From NCBI RefSeq assembly GCF_905171765.1, contig NC_053390.1, positions 142,866,968-142,930,967 of the forward strand: a stretch of 64,000 nt of DNA, read 5' to 3'. Of this stretch, positions 57,636 to 64,000 are shown one piece after another. Position 1 is the first letter of the stretch, and each line of letters begins with the position of its first letter. The DNA comes from Bufo bufo (taxonomy: Eukaryota > Chordata > Amphibia > Anura > Bufonidae). The notes under the pieces are model-generated. The model was not told where the DNA came from, did no database searches, and saw only the letters and a list, made by a program, of their open reading frames with translations. Position numbers and translations under genes: made by a program.

Positions 57636-57637
57636 TG

Positions 57638-58054
57638 GTGATGGACCATGTGATTGGAGCATGTGATCTGACGTCACCAAAGGTCCTTTAGCCCACAGCT
57701 CATCATTAAAGAAGTAAAGTAGAGACCGGGAACTACGCGAACAAGAGGAGAAGGTGAGTTAATTATTTTTTTTTTTTTTTTAACCCTCAATTGATCACCT
57801 ACTAAGCATTCTGTATTCAGAATGCTATTATTTTCCCTTATAACCATGTTATAAGGGAAAATAATGACATCTACACAACACCTAACCCAAGCCCGAACTT
57901 CTGTGAAGAAGTTCGGGTTTGGGTACCAAACATGCGTGATTTTTCTCACGCGAGTGCAAAACGCATTACAATGTTTTGCACTCGCGCGGAAAAATCGCGG
58001 GTGTTCCCGCAACGCACCCGCACATTTTCCCGCAACGCCCGTGTGAAAGAGGCC
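57638..58054. mobile_element. MITE of the GACGTCACC / GGGCGTT family, left-truncated
   Basis: GATGGACCATGTGATTGGAG, ACGTCACCAAAGG and CCCTTATAACCATGTTATAAGG match the 4597-5999 element; the right end CAACGCCCGTGTGAAAGAGGCC is followed by TTA (58055-58057). The left end is missing at the DIRS junction. Confidence 0.65.
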
Positions 58055-58057
58055 TTA

Positions 58058-58379
58058 GAAATGCTGCACTTTGAGAATGATGCAAGCTATAATTAGGCAA
58101 GCTAATACTATGTTGCTATATATATATACACACACACTGCCACAAAAACTCCTCACCCAACAACAAATGTAACACCTTAATGGCCCTATGCTCATTTGCA
58201 ATCAGACAATAGCAAAAACCTGTCCAACAAATTTCTTACCTGTTTTGAAGCAAAGTGTCTGAGTAGCCACCAAAAACACAGCTGAAGTTCTGCTACAGTG
58301 GAAAGCTCTAAGTTAGTCTCTTGAATATCTCTAGTGCACTTTGAAATGCTGCACTTTGAGAATGATGCAAGCTATAATT
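58058..58379. repeat. Pair of perfect 37-bp direct repeats around 248 bp
   Basis: GAAATGCTGCACTTTGAGAA and the next 17 bases occur at 58058-58094 and 58343-58379. The interval includes a TATATATATA-CACACACAC microsatellite (about 58118-58138). Each copy borders one of two related MITEs, so a tandem duplication or duplicative insertion is likely. Confidence 0.75.
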
Positions 58380-58980
58380 GCAGAAGGACCTGCACTGACG
58401 TCATCGCGCTCACTACTTGGTGAGCACGGTGACGTCAGCACAGGTCCTGCTGAATGAAGATAGAAGGTCTTTTTGCAGGTCCTGCAAGAAGAAGAAAGAA
58501 GACGATAACGGCTGCGCGATCAAGTGGATGAGGTGACTAATTTTTTTATTATTTTTTTAACCCTCAATGGACATTTTACTTAGCAAATAATAGCAAGAAT
58601 GCTATTATTTTCCATTATAACCATGTTATAACGGAAAATAATAAAGTAAATGGACTTTAATGGGGTCCCGGGGCTCATCCCAATTTATTAACATCATCTT
58701 CATAGCAACCATCCGTGAAAATCGCATTGTATTTACACTTGCTTGCGGATGCAATGCGATTTTCACGCAGCCCCATTCACTTCTATGAGGACTGTGTTGC
58801 TTGAAAAACATAGAATATAGAACATGCTGAGATTTTCACGCAACGCACAAGTGATGCGTGAAAAACATCGCTCATGTACACAACACCATTGAAATGAATG
58901 GGTTGGGATTCAGTGCGGGTGAAATGCGTTCACGTCACGCTTTGCACCCGCGTGGAAAACTCGCCCGTGTGAAAGTGGCC
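58380..58980. mobile_element. MITE of the GACGTCAGC / GGGCGAG family
   Basis: CTGACGTCATCGCGCTCACT and TGAGCACGGTGACGTCAGC form a central stem; CGTGAAAATCGC, GATTTTCACGCA and the right end CTCGCCCGTGTGAAAGTGGCC match 7071-7540. Right flank TTA. The left end is not typical. Confidence 0.6.
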
Positions 58981-59699
58981 TTAGGCTGTGTTCAGATGAA
59001 CAATGTTAAACTCCATGTTCTGGCCAGTAAACACAGATGTATTTTTACATGGATCGTACATGGATGGCATCGGCTTGCTGTCCGTTTTTTGTTGCAGCCC
59101 TAGTCACTATAGTGAATTAGTCTTACAGAAAAATCTGAGCTGGAAGGTGCATACTGTAATTTTCTCTGCGATGGTCAGTGTGGAAAACCATTCCATGTGA
59201 ATTGTCCCATTGACCTGGGTAAGTGTTCAGTCCAGATGCTGTCCATTCTACAGTTGGAAAGCACCCGGATGGAAAAATTCTTTGTCTGGCCTCCTAATAT
59301 AACAGGGCCTTGATGCAAGCGTTACCTTTGCACCCCATATAGCTCTGCTGCTGTGGTTGTTTTTAGCAACAACATGCCAGGATCATATCAGAGTACAGGG
59401 GCGGACTGGGAACTTAAAGTGGTCCTGGAAACCTAAAAGTGGCCCCATGTTGTTGGTGAGTCCAAATTAACAGAAGGCGGGGCAACACAAGCAAGCAAGG
59501 AAAACAATACTGTAGTGCAGCACAACATACCTCCCCTGCAGAACCAAATACCACAGTGCATAACAAAATTTCACCCCAGCAGAACCAAATACCACAGTGC
59601 ATCACAAAATACCACCACTGTCGCAGTGATACAGTTGAATTCAGAAGGGCACCTGCCCGGTGCCAGGTGCATAAGAACCTGATGCTTCTGCATTAATTA
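58981..59699. other. Intron E-F, short repeats, no gene
   Basis: CAGAACCAAATACCACAGTG occurs twice (59541 and 59580) in a short degenerate tandem. No coding signal. Confidence 0.4.
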
Positions 59700-59721
59700 A
59701 TGTTGAGAGCATCAGATCATA

Positions 59722-60348
59722 ATGTACCTTTCCCTACTGGGGTTATCTCTACAACAAGTGGTTGAGGAGCCAACCCGGAGGGAGGCCATTTTGGATTTGG
59801 TATTCACAAATGGGGATTCGGTATATGATGTCATTGTAGGCGAAACCTTGGGATCTAGTGATCACCAGTCAGTGTGGTTTAATATAAGAACTGTGAAAGA
59901 GTCCCACCACACAAAAACAAAAGTTTTAGATTTTAGAAAAACTGACTTTTCAAAAATGAAATTAGTCATAAATGAGTCCTTATCAGACTGGAACGGATTA
60001 CATGGAGTCCAGGAGAAATGGGACTACTTAAAAGGTGCATTATTGAAGGCAACAGAAAATTGCATTAGACTTGTCAGTAAAAGCAAAAAAAGGAAGAGAC
60101 CACTGTGGTACTCAGCAGAAGTGGCCCAAATCATTAAAAATAAAAAGCTAGCATTTTGTAATTATAAAAAAAAAACAGAGCAATGAAGATAAGGAAATCT
60201 ACAAGATTAGGCAGAAAGAGGCCAAGCAAGTTATAAGAACTTCTAAAGCGCAGGCAGAAGAAAAACTAGCTCAGTCTATGAAAAAAAGGGATAAGACATT
60301 CTTCAGATATATAAATGAAAAAAGGAAATTAAAACAAGGAATAACTTA
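59722..60348 (+). pseudogene. CR1 ORF2 endonuclease end and linker
   Basis: QQVVEEPTRREAILDLVFTN, then GSSDHQSVWFNI, whose Ser-Asp-His is the last catalytic box of the APE-type endonuclease. A frameshift in an A-run at about 60166-60176 moves the frame; then AKQVIRTSKAQAEEKLAQSM and KKRDKTFFRYINEKR lead to a TAA near 60347. Confidence 0.82.
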
Positions 60349-60349
60349 A

Positions 60350-62006
60350 TTAAAAACAAAGGACGGAAGGTATGTAGAAGAGAATAAAGGGCTAGCCGAC
60401 TGCCTTAATGAATACTTCTGTTCAGTTTTTACAAAAGAAAAAGAAGGAGAAGGACCTCCACTAGAAAGGATGACTAATAAATCGTTTGATGCATGTGTCT
60501 TTACAGAGGAAGATGTTCTAAGTTTGCTGTCTAAAGTGAAGACAAATAAGTCACAGGGGCCTGATGAGATACACCCAAAATTATTAAAAGAGCTTAGTGG
60601 TGAGCTGGCAAAACCATTAACAGATTTATTTAACCAATCATTAGTAACAGGAGTCGTCCCGGAAGATTGGAAATTGGCAAATGTCGTGCCCATTCACAAG
60701 AAAGGTAGTAGGGAGGAATCGAGCAACTATAGACCAGTGAGTCTGACATCAATAGCAGGCAAATTAATGGAAACCCTATTAAAGGATAGGATTGTGGAAC
60801 ATCTAAAATCCCATGGATTGCAAGATGAAAAACAACATGAGTTTACTTCAGGGAGATCATGTCAAACAAATCTTATAGATTTTTTTTGACTGGGTGACTA
60901 AAATAATAGACCGTGGAGGTGCAGTAGACATCGCATATCTAGATTTTAGTAAGGCTTTTGACACTGTCCCACATAGAAGACTTATCAATAAACTGCAGTC
61001 ATTGAGCATGGACTCCCATATTGTTGAGTGGATTAGGCAGTGGCTGAGTGACAGACAGCAGAGGGTTGTAGTCAATGGAGAACATTCAAAACAAGGTCAT
61101 GTTACCAGTGGGGTTCCACAGGGATCTGTACTGGGACCAATTTTGTTTAATATCTTCATAAGTGATATTGCAAAAGGCCTCGATGGTAAGGTTTGTCTTT
61201 TTGCTGATGACACAAAGATATGTAACAGGGTTGATGTTCCTGGAGGGAAACACCAAATGGAAAAGGATTTAGGAAAACTAGAAGAATGGTCAGAACTCTG
61301 GCAACTGAAATTTAATGTGGATAAGTGCAAGATAATGCACCTGGGGCGTAAAAACCCAAGGGCAGAATATAGAATATTTGACACAGTTCTGACCTCAGTA
61401 TCTGAGGAAAGGGATTTAGGAGTAATTATTTCAGAAGACTTAAAGGTGGGAAGACAATGTAATAGGGCAGCACGAAATGCCAGCAGAATGCTTGGATGTA
61501 TAGGGAGAGGTATAAGCAGTAGAAAGAGTGAAGTGCTTATGCCGCTGTACAGAACACTGGTGAGACCTCACTTGGAGTATTGTGCACAGTACTGGAGGCC
61601 AAATCTCCAGAAGGATATAGATACTCTCGAGAGAGTTCAGAGAAGAGCTACTAAACTAGTACATGGATTGCAGGATAAAACTTACCAGGAAAGGTTAAAG
61701 GACCTTAATATGTATAGCTTGGAAGAAAGAAGAGACAGAGGGGATATGATGGAAACTTTTAAATACATAAAGGGAATCAACTCGGTAAAGGAGGAGAGCA
61801 TATTTAAAAGAAGAAAAACTACCACAAGAGGACACAGTTTTAAATTAGAGGGGCATAGGTTTAAAAGTAATATAAGGAAGTATTACTTTACTGAGAGAGT
61901 AGTGGATGCATGGAATAGCCTTCCTGCAGAAGTGGTAGCTGCAAATACAGTGAAGGAGTTTAAGCATGCATGGGATAGGCATAAGGCTATCCTTCATTTA
62001 AGATAG
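60350..62006 (+). pseudogene. CR1 reverse transcriptase
   Basis: KTNKSQGPDEIHPKLL, NYRPVSLTSIAGKLME, YLDFSKAFDTVPH, SGVPQGSVLGPILFNIFISD and the catalytic FADDTK are all kept, followed by WQLKFNVDKCKIMHLG and the C-terminal LVRPHLEYCAQYWRP / VQRRATKLVHGL / VVDAWNSLPAEVV blocks. One extra T in the T-run at 60880-60887 causes the only break, between LIDFF and DWVTK. A very recent copy by its coding state. Confidence 0.92.
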
Positions 62007-62149
62007 GGCCAGGGACTATTAATAGGATTCAGATATATTGGGCAGACTAGATGGGCCAAATGGTTCTTATCTGCCGACACATTCTATGTTTCTATGTTTC
62101 TGACTGGCGGCCGTGAGGCAATAGCCCAACAGGAAACTTCCCTGCAGAG

Positions 62150-62370
62150 TCTATGGCCAGTCTGCCTCTGTCAGGGTATTATGTACAGTGGTCAGTGGCC
62201 TGAGGAAGAGCGGTTCTGTGCGAAACGGCCGTCGCCGCCAACATGTGTGGGATTGATGCATACTGCCCCTGCTTGCCATTTTAGATGTTTTTGTAACACA
62301 ATAAAGGACTGCCTATCTGAATACAACATTGGTGAGTGTCGCTCTTTGCATCTCTTTCTGTTATGAACTT
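62150..62370 (+). mobile_element. Retroelement end with hammerhead-like motif and AATAAA
   Basis: GGCCTGAGGAAGAG ... GAAACGGCCG (62200-62227), then AATAAA at 62300-62305 and AACATTGGTGAGTGTCG. The CR1 tail ends 50 bp upstream, so the CR1 probably inserted into or next to this repeat. Confidence 0.45.
62200..62227 (+). ncRNA. Hammerhead-like hairpin (candidate)
   Basis: CTGAGGA is an exact CTGANGA core, followed by 15 bases with weak pairing potential and GAAACG. The core is better than stem II here. Confidence 0.4.
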
Positions 62371-62763
62371 ATGTAATTTACTTTGAGTGCTTGTGCACCG
62401 CTAGAATGTTGGTACTTTGAAGACGATGCGGTCGGTGATTATGGTGTTTGAGTAAGACCGCAGTTACAGCTGTGCCACCTTTTTCTCTATATTGGGACAT
62501 TATGTACAGATGTGTCCTTCCTTAGCTTTTCTCTTGCGCTAAGATATCCTGAGATGAGTCGCGTAGGATGACCAGTAACAAATATATATATATTTTTTCA
62601 AATCTGGTCATCTTGTGCTAATCATTCCTGGATATCGTAGACCAAGAGAAAAGCTAATCTGTTTGAATATTGCGTTTTTTCTCTGTTCTGTAGTTACCAT
62701 TACTGTATTCCATTTGAAAGAAGCAACTTGTCCTCAGTGGATAATAGGGTTATGTTTTCATAG

Positions 62764-62959
62764 GACACAACAGAAAAGAGACTACAGGAGAATGTACATC
62801 ACCTGACTCTGAAAGTAGACAACACCAACCACACACTAAGACTGGAAGCCAAGTTCAGCAAGCTGAAGCACGCAGAGGACAAAATGGCTGCCAGAATCTC
62901 AAAATTTGAAAGCCAAATCTGGGATGAGATTGAGAATATGAAAAGTGAATATAGAGCAG
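62764..62959 (+). CDS. fam81b: FAM81B coding exon F, with a probable GC donor
   Basis: The acceptor TATGTTTTCATAG precedes 62764, entering in phase 0. Encodes DTTEKRLQENVHHLTLKVDN, then KFSKLKHAEDKMAARISKFE, SQIWDEIENMKSEYRA and the first base of a Gly codon. KH-x-E-(N/D)K(L/M) and QIW-(D/G)E(I/L)E-x-M(K/Q)-x-EY match the C-terminal part of FAM81B, where Gly then Phe is expected next. At that point the DNA reads CAG|GCAAGT, the classical GC-AG donor; the only nearby GT (GTCATT, 62964) gives a poorer site and adds residues that do not fit. The rest of the C-terminus lies beyond the window. Confidence 0.85.
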
Positions 62960-63099
62960 GCAAGTCATTGTCCTTTGTCTTGTATAACTGTTTCCAGCTC
63001 AGTCATGATCCACGACAACATTTTACAGACACGGTGGGGAAGAAAGGACATTATCATTTAATTTAAAAAAAAATCCACCCAGGTTTATGGGAATAATTT

Positions 63100-63434
63100 A
63101 AATGAGTGCGTGAAAAATGCATTCCATCCGCAAGCAAGTGCAGGTGCGATGCGTTTTTCACTGATGGTTGCTAAGAGATGTCATTTGTAAACCTTCAGTT
63201 TTTTATCACGTTTTTCACTGAAGCCCCATTCACTTCTATGGGGCTAGGGCTGCATGAAAAATGCAGAATATAGAACATGCTGCATTTTTCACGCAACGCA
63301 GAATTGATGAGTGAAAAAAACGCTCATGTACACAGACCCATTGAAATAAATAGGTCAGGATTCAGTGTGGGTGCTATGCGCTCATGTCACGCATTGCACC
63401 CGCACGGAAAACTCGCTCGTGTGAAAGGGGCCTA
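63100..63434. mobile_element. MITE of the GTGAAAGGGGCC family, left end eroded
   Basis: GCGTTTTTCACTGATGGTTG, CATTCACTTCTATGGGGC and the right end CTCGCTCGTGTGAAAGGGGCC followed by TAA (63435-63437) match 7071-7540. It starts 140 bp after exon F. Confidence 0.65.
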
Positions 63435-63767
63435 AGTGTTCCGAATATCTAATTATTATATAGATGACCTTTAGATTAACCTGCTATGCACTCTGTTAGC
63501 ACCTAGTTACGGTAAATACCATAGGTAATGTATTAATTCCCACAAGTTAGTACAAAAAAACTAGTCTTCATACACTCATCATAAATATTTAAAAAAACTC
63601 CCATCCCACCTGCTGATCCCAAAAAAGAAAAACGGCACCTCAATACTCTAGTTTTGTATTGAACCCAACCCCCTATGCGTTTTGCCATGTCCACTCCTTG
63701 TTTTTTTTATTTCTAGTAAATTTTCTCAAAGTTTACCACAATCTTATTTACTAGTTTTTTTTGTGTA

Positions 63768-64000
63768 CAGTCGTGGCCAAAAGTTTTGAGAATTACATAA
63801 ATATTGGAAATCGGAAAAGTTGCTTCTTAAGTTTTTATAATAGCAATTTGCATATACTCCAGAATGTTATGAAGAGTGATCAGATGAATTGCATAGTCCT
63901 TCTTTGCCATGAAGATAAACTTAATCCCAAAAAAACCTTTCCACTGCATTTCATTGCTGTCATTAAAGGACCTGCTGAGATCATTTCAGTAATCGTCTTG
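63768..64000 (+). mobile_element. Left end of a Tc1-like transposon, continuing past the window
   Basis: TA (63766-63767) then CAGTCGTGGCCAAAAGTTTT, a Tc1-type inverted end. The following 230 bp are non-coding leader up to the window end. No transposase residues are in view. Confidence 0.75.

Larger units (their letters stand above)
54400..57637 (+). mobile_element. DIRS-like retrotransposon, 3'-truncated
   Basis: Gag-like region (54551-55748), reverse transcriptase (55800-56740) and RNase H (56880-57260) in order on the plus strand. The sequence stops in the RNase H-downstream region at about 57637, where a MITE fragment begins. The tyrosine recombinase, methyltransferase-like domain and 3' repeats are absent. 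Vertebrate DIRS elements integrate by recombinase, so this copy could not move by itself. Confidence 0.88.
59700..62099 (+). mobile_element. CR1-clade LINE, 5'-truncated
   Basis: Ends in ATTCTATGTTTCTATGTTTC (about 62080-62099), the octamer-type 3' tail of CR1 elements, rather than poly-A. Endonuclease C-terminus and full reverse transcriptase are present, with a few indels in homopolymer runs. The 5' part of ORF2 and all of ORF1 are missing, typical of incomplete reverse transcription. Confidence 0.88.

Overview
The window looks like one intron-rich vertebrate locus, most likely from a frog or toad (anuran amphibian). The evidence is a single host gene split into short exons by introns of 4 to 18 kb, and intron filler made of transposon families typical of amphibian genomes: Penelope-like, DIRS, CR1 and Tx1/L1-type retroelements, Tc1/mariner, hAT, TTAA-target elements and very many palindromic MITEs with 3-bp TAA/TTA target duplications. 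There is no sign of bacterial or viral gene organisation. I cannot name the species.

Host gene: six consecutive coding exons on the + strand encode a coiled-coil protein that I recognise as FAM81B. They lie at 11685-11922, 16365-16483, 34211-34340, 46681-46787, 51089-51224 and 62764-62959, 926 coding bases in all. Splice phases agree at every junction. The first coding exon(s) and the last exon(s) lie outside the window or were not recognised. The last exon in view appears to use a GC donor (AG|GCAAGT) instead of GT.

Layout. 1-11.6 kb: nested MITEs, a solo LTR with a 5-bp target duplication, and a palindromic element that received a twin-primed L1 fragment. 11.7-16.5 kb: exons A and B, with a decayed 1.57-kb Tc1 element between them. 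16.6-23.5 kb: a mariner relic split by a nearly complete 6.4-kb Penelope-like element. 23.8-34 kb: a hammerhead-like retroelement end, a 4-kb palindrome-rich TTAA element, T2-type MITEs and Tc1 relics. 34.2 kb: exon C. 38.5-46.2 kb: a minus-strand hAT transposase relic broken by a hAT MITE and by a hammerhead-bearing insert, flanked by minisatellites, one of which holds a Tc1 element with an uninterrupted 340-aa transposase. 46.7-51.2 kb: exons D and E. 54.4-62.1 kb: a DIRS relic and a CR1 relic. 62.8 kb: exon F. 63.8 kb to the end: the start of another Tc1 element.

The most notable non-gene pattern is a recurring hammerhead-ribozyme-like signature, a CTGANGA-like core followed by a hairpin and then GAAACG. 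It is found in the Penelope-like element and in at least seven other places, mostly at ends of non-autonomous repeats. Insertion order can be read from exact target duplications (TA, TTAA, 3-bp, 5-bp, 8-bp and 13-15-bp), so the window is a good stratigraphic record of transposition. All identifications come from reading the sequence; no database search was run.
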